Shown one piece after another: positions 1 through 5,996 of a DNA stretch of 5,996 nt (position 1 is the stretch's first letter; each line of letters opens with the position of its first letter). The notes under the pieces are model-generated. The model was not told where the DNA came from and did no database searches. It saw nothing but the letters and a program-made list of their open reading frames with translations. Made by a program: the position numbers and the translations under genes. The DNA is from Clostridiaceae bacterium (lineage in GTDB: Bacteria > Bacillota > Clostridia > Saccharofermentanales > DTU023), in contig JAAZJV010000144.1 of NCBI GenBank assembly GCA_012800135.1, positions 1 through 5,996 on the forward strand, written 5' to 3'.

Positions 1-521
1 AAAGTTGTTTTTTTGTCACCATCATGTTTCTGAGTAGCAATGTCTTGTAAAGTTGAATTATTGTTAAACCTTTCGGTTTCTATTTGCTCGATATCATCTA
101 TATCTGTTAATGTTGCTTTTTTGCCATTCCGTGCCGGTTGCCAAATATAATAATCTGTATAAGGGGCGATCCGTTGACGGCTTTTTTGGAACCATTCATG
201 CTGATTTGACGTATGATTAATTACAAGATCCATCAAAATCTTGATGCCGCGTTCCCCGGCAAGTTTAACCAAGAGATCAAAGTCATCCATCGTACCGTAG
301 TTGGGATGAATCGCACAATAATCACTAATGTCATAGCCGTTGTCGCGATTAGGCGACGGATAGAGTGGCGAAATCCATAAGAGGTCTACCCCGAGTTGTT
401 TCAGATAATCTAGCCTGCTGATAATCCCAGGAATATCGCCAATTCCATCCCCATTGGTATCACAAAAACTCATTGGGTATATTTGATAAACAATTTTGTC
501 TTGCCACCAGTTTCGTTTCAT
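1..521 (-). CDS. GH13 alpha-glucosidase, oligo-1,6-glucosidase type, N-terminal part (gene continues past left edge)
   Basis: My reverse-strand translation gives 173 residues from an ATG at 521, starting MKRNWWQDKIVYQIYP, and the frame stays open to the window edge. This is the start of the catalytic (beta/alpha)8 barrel of glycoside hydrolase family 13, in the oligo-1,6-glucosidase/dextran glucosidase group (subfamily 31-like). Visible landmarks are the calcium-binding loop DTNGDGIGD (21-29), the NGYDI motif (61-65) and conserved region I, DLVINH (98-103). The catalytic Asp/Glu/Asp regions lie beyond the edge. The family hydrolyses terminal alpha-1,6 or related linkages in short glucans, usually in the cytoplasm. 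No signal peptide is present, which agrees with that location. After the DYYIW motif (123-127) the usual PNNW segment is not reached; instead there are over 35 polar, charged residues, so an insertion is likely. Exact substrate cannot be read from this fragment. The Shine-Dalgarno is weak. The gene diverges from galK, suggesting a shared sugar-use region. Confidence 0.9.
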   Translation of the reverse strand, partial: MKRNWWQDKIVYQIYPMSFCDTNGDGIGDIPGIISRLDYLKQLGVDLLWISPLYPSPNRDNGYDISDYCAIHPNYGTMDDFDLLVKLAGERGIKILMDLVINHTSNQHEWFQKSRQRIAPYTDYYIWQPARNGKKATLTDIDDIEQIETERFNNNSTLQDIATQKHDGDKKTT

Positions 522-573
522 AGTTCAACACCCGCAATATTTCAAGATTTTCATATAATAAGTGCGATGACTA

Positions 574-579
574 ATTATA
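574..579 (-). promoter_or_regulatory. Candidate -10 box for the GH13 gene
   Basis: On the minus strand this reads TATAAT, a perfect -10 consensus, 53 bases upstream of the GH13 start codon in the divergent gap. I find no good -35 hexamer at 16-18 bases upstream, so the call rests on the -10 alone in AT-rich DNA. Confidence 0.3.
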
Positions 580-690
580 CCTCACTTACACGACTAAACT
601 TGATTTTTTGTCTTTCTTCCCTAGACCATCGTGACGTTAATTTCGATCTATACTTCAAAAGATTTACCCGTGGTTTATACTATGTTTGTC

Positions 691-696
691 TATAAT
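691..696 (+). promoter_or_regulatory. Candidate -10 box for galK
   Basis: TATAAT lies 44 bases before the galK start codon. The position suits a short leader, but no recognisable -35 hexamer sits 16-18 bases upstream and the extended TGn is displaced by one base. I saw no clear catabolite-repression (cre) or LacI-type palindrome in this gap. Confidence 0.35.
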
Positions 697-740
697 GACC
701 CAAATGGTGTAGGTGCACATGTATTAATGGGGAACTGATT

Positions 741-2063
741 ATGAATAGAATTGCTTTTCGCTCTTTGTTGTCAGATAAATCATTTAAAAATCGTCTTGCT
801 TACCTTTACGGAAGAGATGCGATCGAGCAAAATTATCGCCGCTACAGCAACGCAATAAATCAATTTGATCATCATTTCCCGGGAAATAATGATCTCATCG
901 TCATATCAACACCGGGGCGTACTGAGATTAGCGGCAATCACACCGACCACAATGCCGGCCTCATTTTGGCTGCCTCACTTGATCTTGATATGATCGGAAT
1001 TGCGGCAAAAAACAATCACAACATCATGCGTGTATTAAGTGATAAACACATCCACATTGAAGTAGATATTTCCAACCTACACCCAATTGCAGAAGAACGA
1101 CATACCTCTGCAGCCTTGCTTCGCGGTGTTGCGGCTCGAATGAAACAATTAGGCTATCGAATCGGTGGATTTGACTGCTGGCTGACGTCTAATATATGGC
1201 AGGGTTCAGGAATTTCATCATCCGCTGCATTCGAAGTCGAAATATGTTCCATCCTCAATCATCTTTACAATGAAGGCACAATGGATCACATCACCATCGC
1301 AAAAATCGCCCAATACGCAGAAAATCATTTTTTTGAGAAACCGTGTGGGTTGATGGATCAGCTCGCTTGTGCGGTCGGTGGCTTAATCCTTATCGATTTT
1401 GAAAATCATGAGCACCCAAAAATTATGAAAATCCTTTCCGATTGTGAGAAGAATATCGACTCCGATATCACGTGCAAAACCTTTGATTTTGAAAAGTTTG
1501 ATCATGCGCTATTCTTGGTTGAAACTGGAGCATCTCATTCGGGACTAACAGACGAATATACCGCCGTGGAACGTGAAATGAAGCAAGTAGCTAATGCATT
1601 AGGAAAATCGTTGCTACGGCAATGTAATAAAGAACAGTTCCTAGGTCAATTATTCAACTTAAGAGAACAATTGAATGATCGCGCTTTACTTCGCGCGTAC
1701 CATTTTTTCAAAGAAAATGAGCGTGTTCAAGCTCAGTTTGCAGCTCTAAGAGTAGGCGATATACAACTTTTCAAAGAACTTGTAGTAGAGAGCGGTCGTT
1801 CATCTTTTATGTATTGCCAGAACATCTATCCGAGTCATAAGTGGCATGAGCAACCATTGAGTCTCGCATTCATGGTTGCTGAAGAAATTCTTCGAGATCA
1901 AGGAGCCTGGCGTCTGCAAGGCGGAGGATTCGGCGGCATGCTTCAGGCCTTTGTACCGTTCCGAATGATCGATGATTTCCAAAATAAGATAAGTACGCTC
2001 TTTGGCGAACATGCTATACATCGTGTTAGAATTCGCCCAGTTGGCACTACACTGATCATGTAA
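741..2063 (+). CDS. galK: Galactokinase
   Basis: A complete 440-residue cytoplasmic GHMP-family kinase that phosphorylates alpha-D-galactose at C1 with ATP, the first committed step of the Leloir pathway. The galactokinase signature is at residues 59-73 (GRTEISGNHTDHNAG), with Arg60 and Asp69 in the expected sugar-binding and catalytic places. The ATP-binding GHMP motif QGSGISSSAA is at 154-163, the catalytic-base region KPCGLMDQ at 200-207 (Asp206), and the third GHMP motif GGGFGG at 394-399. The signature carries Asn66 and His70 where E. coli-type enzymes have Glu and Tyr (GEHTDY). I recall this GNHTDH form from clostridial and related galactokinases, which are also longer at the N-terminus than the usual 380-400 residues, as here. 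The start is well supported: GGGGA at 729-733 lies 7 bases before the ATG. galT and galE are not adjacent; the next gene downstream is unrelated and on the other strand. Confidence 0.95.
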   Translation: MNRIAFRSLLSDKSFKNRLAYLYGRDAIEQNYRRYSNAINQFDHHFPGNNDLIVISTPGRTEISGNHTDHNAGLILAASLDLDMIGIAAKNNHNIMRVLSDKHIHIEVDISNLHPIAEERHTSAALLRGVAARMKQLGYRIGGFDCWLTSNIWQGSGISSSAAFEVEICSILNHLYNEGTMDHITIAKIAQYAENHFFEKPCGLMDQLACAVGGLILIDFENHEHPKIMKILSDCEKNIDSDITCKTFDFEKFDHALFLVETGASHSGLTDEYTAVEREMKQVANALGKSLLRQCNKEQFLGQLFNLREQLNDRALLRAYHFFKENERVQAQFAALRVGDIQLFKELVVESGRSSFMYCQNIYPSHKWHEQPLSLAFMVAEEILRDQGAWRLQGGGFGGMLQAFVPFRMIDDFQNKISTLFGEHAIHRVRIRPVGTTLIM

Positions 2064-2641
2064 TTGTCTGAAGTTTTATTAATTTAACTGCCGCACCCAT
2101 GGTCAGTTTTTCAAAATTTATGGCAGAAAGACTAAGAAAAGGGAACAAGAGTTGTTGGCTAGAAGATAATTCTAAGAAATAAGCCTTGCTAAATCAAAAT
2201 TTCAATATTTTCACATTTTTATCTTGTGTAATTGGTTTTTATCTCTTGATTAATGGAAAAATCTTTGTTACTCGAAAAACTGGATTGTTTTTATTTAGCT
2301 ATGTATCTGTAATGTCCGCCATCTGCTGTATCTGTCAACTTGATTGTTTCTCAATTCAACTATTTCTGACAAAATTGAATAATTGTGTTTGGTGGTGCAA
2401 AATGAACTCTGTTGCGCCTCTTGAAGTGTTTTTTATTACTTATAATTCAGAAAAATCCTATTATTCAGCTATCTGCTATTTGCAAAACAAAATTTGCGCA
2501 GAGTCTAAATACGCAAACAGATTTGATGGAAGGTTAATCTGTTTGAAGTTCAAATTGCTTTCTATATGCGTTTTTGTTTATTGGAATTTGAGGAATTAAA
2601 TTGATTTGTTTAAGTCTAATTTGGAGATCCTTTTCGGTCTT
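2064..2641. other. AT-rich gene-free stretch between galK and the nuclease-like gene
   Basis: No gene here can be supported. GC is about 30% in two 60-base lines I counted (2221-2280 and 2341-2400), well below the flanking genes. One plus-strand frame is nearly open: a 27-codon ORF from ATG 2099 ends at TAA 2180, and the same frame then stays open to a stop at 2597-2599, with only a TTG at 2186 as a start. The predicted product is rich in Phe, Leu, Ile and Cys, lacks a Shine-Dalgarno, matches nothing I know, and first codon positions show no purine excess, so I treat it as non-coding or a decayed remnant. I see no GC-rich hairpin with a T-run to end galK or the converging minus-strand gene. 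The only clear structure is the inverted repeat at 2514-2545. Confidence 0.6.
2514..2545. repeat. Perfect 10-bp inverted repeat
   Basis: CAAACAGATT (2514-2523) and its exact complement AATCTGTTTG (2536-2545) are separated by 12 bases. The arms could form an RNA hairpin or bind a dimeric regulator. The stem has only four G/C pairs and no T-run directly follows, so it is not a typical intrinsic terminator. It lies about 100 bases beyond the stop of the minus-strand gene, on its 3' side. Confidence 0.5.
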
Positions 2642-3643
2642 CTACGTTGCTCGCGTTATAAGCAGGGATCGTTTCGGGTAATCACAAAATTTCCTCCATG
2701 CTAACTCGTAAACATCATAGATCTTCCGTACACCTGGAAATTTTGGAACCTCATGAAAAAGTACTTTCTTCGCCCGTGATCGACATGCCTTGGCGCCTTT
2801 AAGCATTAAATCCCTAAGAGCGGCAAACCCTTCAAAGAATTTTCGTGCTCGAATACGAATTTTTTTACCGACTCGGGAAGCGATGTCTAGAGCAAGCGTC
2901 TCGAAATGATGAATCTTTGCAAGCTGTTCGAAGCAAACAGAAACAACCTGGTATCCCTCTAGTGATAGATTTGTCGCTCGTATTTTGTCGAGGGAAAAAG
3001 ATTGATCGTTATGATGAAAATCTTTGCTGTCATACTCAATAATGAGTTTGTGAGAGGGCACATACAGATCGGCATAATATAGCTTGCCGGTCTTCTCTGT
3101 TGTTATTCGCGTATTTAATTGCAGATTTACGATACCACATCCGCCTAAAGCATTTGGGAGGCGCAAAAACATAAACAAATAGGATTCCATCGGTGAGCGT
3201 GAGCCCTCTTCAACATAACGCAACGCACGCAGTGCTTTTCTGCGTCCACGATGACCGTAGAGTTCATTAGCGCAATTGAGAAGTTCTTTTTTGGAGCAAA
3301 GAGGTCGATTGCCGCGCTGCCACGAACAGATTTGAAGTCCTAGAAAAATAAGTTTGTGTATGCTGTACTCGTTCGCCATCTGAAGAAAAACAAGCGGCAA
3401 AGTGCAAACACCATCTTGAGTGTATTTTTCCGCCCCTTTTATCCGGCAAGTGTGCAGAATAATACCCTGAGGTCTATAGATTGTACGATCTGTAAAGATT
3501 ACATACTCCTCAGGTATTTCAACATCACTTGGTTCAAGTGCGCCTCTCAGGTTAGGCACTTGCCAATACTCGAGTGCTGCCCGACCACAGAAATACTTCT
3601 CCAACTTCGTCTTCATACTGTGTATTTTAATTGCGTTAACCAT
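2642..3643 (-). CDS. Probable PD-(D/E)XK (Vsr/DUF559-like) nuclease-fold protein with AbiEi-like N-terminal part
   Basis: The function is unknown. Residues below are counted from the most upstream possible start, a TTG at 3688 (348 aa). The C-terminal half (about 150-275) looks like a Vsr/DUF559-type endonuclease fold: SPMES (165-169, Glu168), ADLYV (206-210, Asp207) and IEYDSKDFHH (217-226, Glu218, Asp220), followed by Lys235 and the strand YQVVSV. The spacing of acidic residues suits a PD-(D/E)XK metal site. The N-terminal half, with AALEYWQ (37-43) and LVFLQMANEYSIHKLIFLG (99-117), resembles proteins annotated with AbiEi-type antitoxin domains that I recall as multi-copy families in Coriobacteriia. 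A basic tail, rich in Lys and Arg, follows residue 275. The start is uncertain: I chose ATG 3643 (residue 16), while ATG 3616 (residue 25) fits the family's usual short N-terminus. None has a good Shine-Dalgarno. The gene stands alone with AT-rich flanks and has no visible toxin, methylase or restriction partner. Confidence 0.7.
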   Translation of the reverse strand: MVNAIKIHSMKTKLEKYFCGRAALEYWQVPNLRGALEPSDVEIPEEYVIFTDRTIYRPQGIILHTCRIKGAEKYTQDGVCTLPLVFLQMANEYSIHKLIFLGLQICSWQRGNRPLCSKKELLNCANELYGHRGRRKALRALRYVEEGSRSPMESYLFMFLRLPNALGGCGIVNLQLNTRITTEKTGKLYYADLYVPSHKLIIEYDSKDFHHNDQSFSLDKIRATNLSLEGYQVVSVCFEQLAKIHHFETLALDIASRVGKKIRIRARKFFEGFAALRDLMLKGAKACRSRAKKVLFHEVPKFPGVRKIYDVYELAWRKFCDYPKRSLLITRAT

Positions 3644-3682
3644 GAGCACATCAAGCTGTTTTCGTCGACACCCGCTTTTGAA

Positions 3683-3695
3683 CGACAAATTGTCG
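3683..3695. repeat. 13-bp palindrome near the 5' end of the nuclease-like gene
   Basis: CGACAA-A-TTGTCG is a perfect 6-bp inverted repeat around one base. GTCG-AAAAAA-CGAC (3692-3705) overlaps it as a second small inverted repeat. If the nuclease-like gene starts at ATG 3643, the palindrome lies about 40 bases upstream of it, a sensible place for an operator. If translation starts at TTG 3688, it overlaps the start codon. No regulator is known to me for this motif. Confidence 0.35.
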
Positions 3696-3992
3696 AAAAA
3701 ACGACTCTTCTTCTCATATTTATGTCGTTCATCTCATCTTCCCATTTTCGGAGATATCCCATACACATCACTATGCGGTATCGTCGAAAGCAACCCGCAA
3801 ATTCTACTTTATAACTTAGCTTCTAATACGCATCTTATAGCGGATAGCTAATACTTTAAGTCGTGGCGTGTAACCATGTTTTATGGCTGTTGACTTTTGA
3901 AATAAAAGGCATTAAGCTTCTGATGGTTAAAATGTCCTAACTCCTAAAATAATTACATGGATGAAAGAAATGATTTTACATAGAAGATCTGA
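3696..3992. other. Gene-free stretch between the nuclease-like gene and the feo region
   Basis: This gap separates divergent transcription units (minus-strand nuclease-like gene, plus-strand feo operon), so promoters for both are expected in or next to it. I see no convincing -35/-10 pair. The best plus-strand candidate is TTGACT at 3890-3895, but the hexamer 17 bases later (TAAGCT) is poor. Weak inverted repeats occur: TAACCAT (3871-3877) with ATGGTTA (3923-3929), and TTAGCT (3816-3821) with AGCTAA (3846-3851). No Fur-type or DtxR/IdeR-type iron box is recognisable. Short plus-strand ORFs at its left end run antisense to the nuclease-like gene and look spurious. Confidence 0.5.
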
Positions 3993-4133
3993 GTGACGCC
4001 TCGTATATTAGCTCTATTGCGCGGTGGAATTCATTCAAAATCCGGCATGTTCATGGAAGATTGGAATTGGCTCTATTGCGTGGCGGAAACACGTACCCCG
4101 CGTAAAGACGACTGTCTGAAAACAGGAGAGTAA
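3993..4133 (+). CDS. Possible small ORF or leader peptide upstream of feoA
   Basis: A GTG at 3993 opens a 46-codon frame ending at TAA 4131-4133, one base before the feoA GTG. The AGGAG of feoA lies inside its last codons, an arrangement that would allow translational coupling. The product would begin MTPRILALLRGG and contain DWNWLYC near its middle, with two Cys and several basic residues towards its end; no membrane segment or known family is visible. A shorter version could start at ATG 4047 or 4053. Start support is poor: AGAAG at 3982-3986 is only a partial Shine-Dalgarno. The 59-bp direct repeat falls inside it in two different frames, which speaks for DNA- or RNA-level selection rather than protein coding. 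It may be an ordinary untranslated leader. Confidence 0.22.
   Translation: MTPRILALLRGGIHSKSGMFMEDWNWLYCVAETRTPRKDDCLKTGE
4011..4088 (+). repeat. Imperfect 19-bp direct repeat pair upstream of feoA
   Basis: GCTCTATTGCGCGGTGGAA (4011-4029) recurs as GCTCTATTGCGTGGCGGAA (4070-4088). The copies match at 17 of 19 bases, differ by two transitions, and are offset by 59 bp. Both lie in the 125 bases before the feoA start, where a regulator of the feo operon would be expected to act. The repeat unit is not palindromic. It may be a pair of regulator sites, a small tandem duplication that has diverged in the middle, or part of a structured leader RNA. Confidence 0.55.
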
Positions 4134-4134
4134 A

Positions 4135-4356
4135 GTGAAAACATTGAAGGATACACCGATCGGTCAAACCGTTCGCGTAAAGAAACTACATGGTAAAGGC
4201 CCTCTACGGCGCCGTATTATGGATATGGGTATCACGAAAGGCGTTGACATATATGTCCGCAAAATGGCACCGTTGGGTGACCCGATGGAGGTCACTGTGC
4301 GCGGATATGAATTGTCACTTCGAAAATCTGAGGCAGAACAAATTGAAGTTGAATAA
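4135..4356 (+). CDS. feoA: FeoA, ferrous iron transport accessory protein
   Basis: A complete 73-residue cytoplasmic protein with the SH3-like beta-barrel of the FeoA family, of normal length (about 70-80 residues). The family pattern is clear: an N-terminal TPIGQTVRVKKL stretch (7-18), the RRRIMDMGITKG segment (25-36) and the C-terminal APLGDPMEVTVRGYELSLRK (45-64). FeoA acts with the membrane GTPase FeoB in Fe(II) uptake; its exact role is not settled, although it is thought to modulate FeoB activity or assembly. The start is a GTG with a strong AGGAG at 4124-4128, 6 bases upstream. feoB follows after 57 bases on the same strand, so the two are almost certainly one operon. Confidence 0.95.
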   Translation: MKTLKDTPIGQTVRVKKLHGKGPLRRRIMDMGITKGVDIYVRKMAPLGDPMEVTVRGYELSLRKSEAEQIEVE

Positions 4357-4413
4357 ATATTATTACTAGCATAGTTCTCCTGAACATGGGCTTTTCTTCG
4401 TGGATTAAACGAT

Positions 4414-5996
4414 ATGGATCAAGAACAAAAACCTATTGTCATAGCTTTAGCCGGCAACCCAAACAGCGGCAAAACCACACTCTTCAACGCATTAACAGGC
4501 GGAAATCAGTATGTAGGCAATTGGCCGGGCGTAACGGTAGAGAAAAAAGAAGGCAAAGTCAAGGATAATGAAGCGATTGTTGTTCAAGATCTCCCCGGTA
4601 TTTATTCGCTATCACCTTATACCGCAGAAGAGGTCATCGCCCGCAATTATCTAGTCACTAATCCGCCGGACGTCATTCTAAATATTGTGGATGGCAGTAA
4701 TCTTGAGCGAAATTTATACCTGACAACTCAACTTACAGAGCTGAACGTTCCGGTGGTTGTAGCCATCAATATGATGGATCAAGTGGAGAAGCAAAACGAT
4801 AAAATTGATCTCAAAGCGCTAAGTCATTTTTTCGGTTGTCCTTTCATCGGGGTCTCCGCCTTAAAAGAAATCGGTTTAGATGAACTGGTTGACGCCTGCG
4901 TGTCAGCTGCAGCAAAAAATGAATCGCAACAACCAGTTTGCATATTCACAGAGCCTGTCGCAACGGCAATCCAAGATATTGAATCTTGTGCATCTTCGTC
5001 AATTCCGGATGAACTGAATTATTGGTACGCGATCAAACTTTTTGAGCGTGACGAAAAAATAAGAGATGAGATTTCTCTTTCTCCAGCCCAAAAACGAAAA
5101 ATTGAGACCATTATTCAAGATGTTGAAACCGCTCTAGATGATGACGCGGAAAGCATTATAGTGGACTCCCGTTATCGAACAATAACTGATTTTTTGAAAC
5201 ATTCTTATCACCGTAATGATCTGCCTGAAACTTTGTCTGATAAGATCGATAAGGTGGTGACCAATCGATGGCTAGCTCTGCCTATTTTTGCAGCAGCTAT
5301 GGCACTGATGTATTACGTTTCCATTGCCGGTATCGGTATGGCGATGACTAAATGGGTCAATGAAGTGCTTTTTGGCAAATGGATCATTGGCGGCGCATCA
5401 AACGCGCTCACATCAATTGGCGCCAGCGCAGGTGTTCGTTCGCTTGTTATCGACGGCATACTCTCCGGATTGGCGGCGCCAATCGGTTTTGTGCCGCAAA
5501 TGGCCATGGTTTTCCTGTCTCTTGGTTTTTTACAAGACTGCGGTTATATGGCTCGTATCGCTTTTATCATGGATCGTCTGTTTCGTCATTTTGGCTTGTC
5601 AGGCAGGAGTTTTCTTTCCTTTTTGGTGTCCTCCGGATGTGGCGTGCCCGGCATAATGGCAACACGCACTATCGCTAACCGAAGAGATCGCGATATGACG
5701 ATGATCACAACCACTGCCATCCCCTGTAGCGCTAAGTTGCCGGTTATCGCCCTAGTGGCCGGCTATATCAGTGGTGCTTGGTGGCTCGCACCGCTAGTCT
5801 ATTTCATGTCTATCGCGGTCGTTATTCTAGCTTCAATCATAATGAAAAAATTCCGCATGTTTGCTGGCAAACCGGCACCTTTCGTAATGGAGCTGCCCCC
5901 TTATCGCTGGCCAACCATTAAAGGGTTAGCTCGCCACGTTTGGACGCGCGTGTTTTCTTTTATTAAACGTGCAGGCACCTTAATATTCGCTATGTG
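4414..5996 (+). CDS. feoB: FeoB, ferrous iron transporter with N-terminal GTPase, incomplete at right edge
   Basis: The first 527 codons of the Fe(II) permease of the inner membrane, in an open frame to the window edge; full proteins are usually about 650-800 residues. The N-terminal G domain is intact: G1 GNPNSGKT (14-21), G2 Thr41 in WPGVT, G3 DLPG (59-62), G4 NMMD (119-122) and G5 SAL (148-150). A charged helical domain follows (about 175-275). The membrane part begins near 286 and shows FeoB core motifs: DCGYMARIAFIMDR (375-388), SGCGVPGIMATR (407-418, Cys409) and IPCSAKLPV (436-444, Cys438). These cysteines are candidate metal-path residues. I count about five hydrophobic segments before the edge, with the remaining helices cut off. 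The sequence resembles clostridial-type FeoB. ATG 4414 is the only sensible start, although its Shine-Dalgarno is weak; no alternative in-frame start lies between feoA and it. Confidence 0.96.
   Translation, partial: MDQEQKPIVIALAGNPNSGKTTLFNALTGGNQYVGNWPGVTVEKKEGKVKDNEAIVVQDLPGIYSLSPYTAEEVIARNYLVTNPPDVILNIVDGSNLERNLYLTTQLTELNVPVVVAINMMDQVEKQNDKIDLKALSHFFGCPFIGVSALKEIGLDELVDACVSAAAKNESQQPVCIFTEPVATAIQDIESCASSSIPDELNYWYAIKLFERDEKIRDEISLSPAQKRKIETIIQDVETALDDDAESIIVDSRYRTITDFLKHSYHRNDLPETLSDKIDKVVTNRWLALPIFAAAMALMYYVSIAGIGMAMTKWVNEVLFGKWIIGGASNALTSIGASAGVRSLVIDGILSGLAAPIGFVPQMAMVFLSLGFLQDCGYMARIAFIMDRLFRHFGLSGRSFLSFLVSSGCGVPGIMATRTIANRRDRDMTMITTTAIPCSAKLPVIALVAGYISGAWWLAPLVYFMSIAVVILASIIMKKFRMFAGKPAPFVMELPPYRWPTIKGLARHVWTRVFSFIKRAGTLIFAM

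Noticed and set aside
483..695. 70-codon ORF in the galK/GH13 gap
   Set aside because: It overlaps the start of the GH13 gene on the opposite strand and the galK promoter region, and its product has no coding character.
2088..2126. CTGCC...GGCAG as a galK terminator
   Set aside because: Only five paired bases with a 29-base loop and no following T-run; too weak to call.
2186..2599. 137-codon plus-strand ORF starting at TTG
   Set aside because: No Shine-Dalgarno, rare start, Phe/Cys-rich product typical of translated AT-rich DNA, no purine excess at first codon positions and no recognisable family. Kept only as a note on a possible remnant.
3356..3851. Plus-strand ORFs of 152 and 69 codons
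   Set aside because: They lie antisense to the 5' half of the nuclease-like gene and its upstream region, have no ribosome site, and their products match nothing; the minus-strand protein has clear family features instead.
4004..4009. TATATT as a -10 box for the feo operon
   Set aside because: Position is plausible, but the only -35-like hexamer, TTTACA at 3975-3980, is 23 bases away, too far for a standard promoter.
3960..4134. Metal-sensing riboswitch upstream of feoA (for example the NiCo/czcD class)
   Set aside because: I could not match the conserved core of any known metal riboswitch by eye; an Infernal search against Rfam would settle it.
5313..5678. ORFs in other frames inside feoB
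   Set aside because: They are shadows of a well-conserved FeoB membrane segment with continuous family motifs.

Overview
The window looks like a chromosomal segment of a moderately low-GC, Gram-positive anaerobe. The galactokinase and FeoB resemble forms common in Clostridia-type Bacillota. The protein at 2642-3643 resembles a family I associate mainly with Coriobacteriia (Olsenella/Eggerthella relatives), so either a low-GC coriobacterium or a Bacillota member fits. The window alone does not decide this.

Layout: 1-521 (minus) is the 5' part of a GH13 alpha-glucosidase gene that runs off the left edge. It diverges across a 219-bp gap from galK at 741-2063 (plus), a complete 440-residue galactokinase. 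Together they form a small sugar-use module, with no galT or galE in view. From 2064 to 2641 the DNA turns very AT-rich (about 30% GC in places) and holds no gene I can support, but it contains a perfect 10-bp inverted repeat. A lone minus-strand gene at 2642-3643 encodes a probable PD-(D/E)XK (Vsr/DUF559-like) nuclease-fold protein with an AbiEi-like N-terminal part. A further gene-poor stretch follows to about 3992.

The right end is a ferrous-iron uptake operon: feoA (4135-4356) and feoB (4414 to the right edge, incomplete), both plus strand. Just upstream of feoA are two features worth attention. One is a 19-bp imperfect direct repeat spaced 59 bp apart (4011-4029 and 4070-4088). The other is an open 46-codon frame (3993-4133) whose stop lies one base before the feoA GTG start. 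These are the best candidates here for something undescribed, perhaps a cis-regulatory element or leader peptide for the feo operon, but the evidence is modest.

I see no tRNA, rRNA, CRISPR array, insertion sequence or convincing intrinsic terminator.
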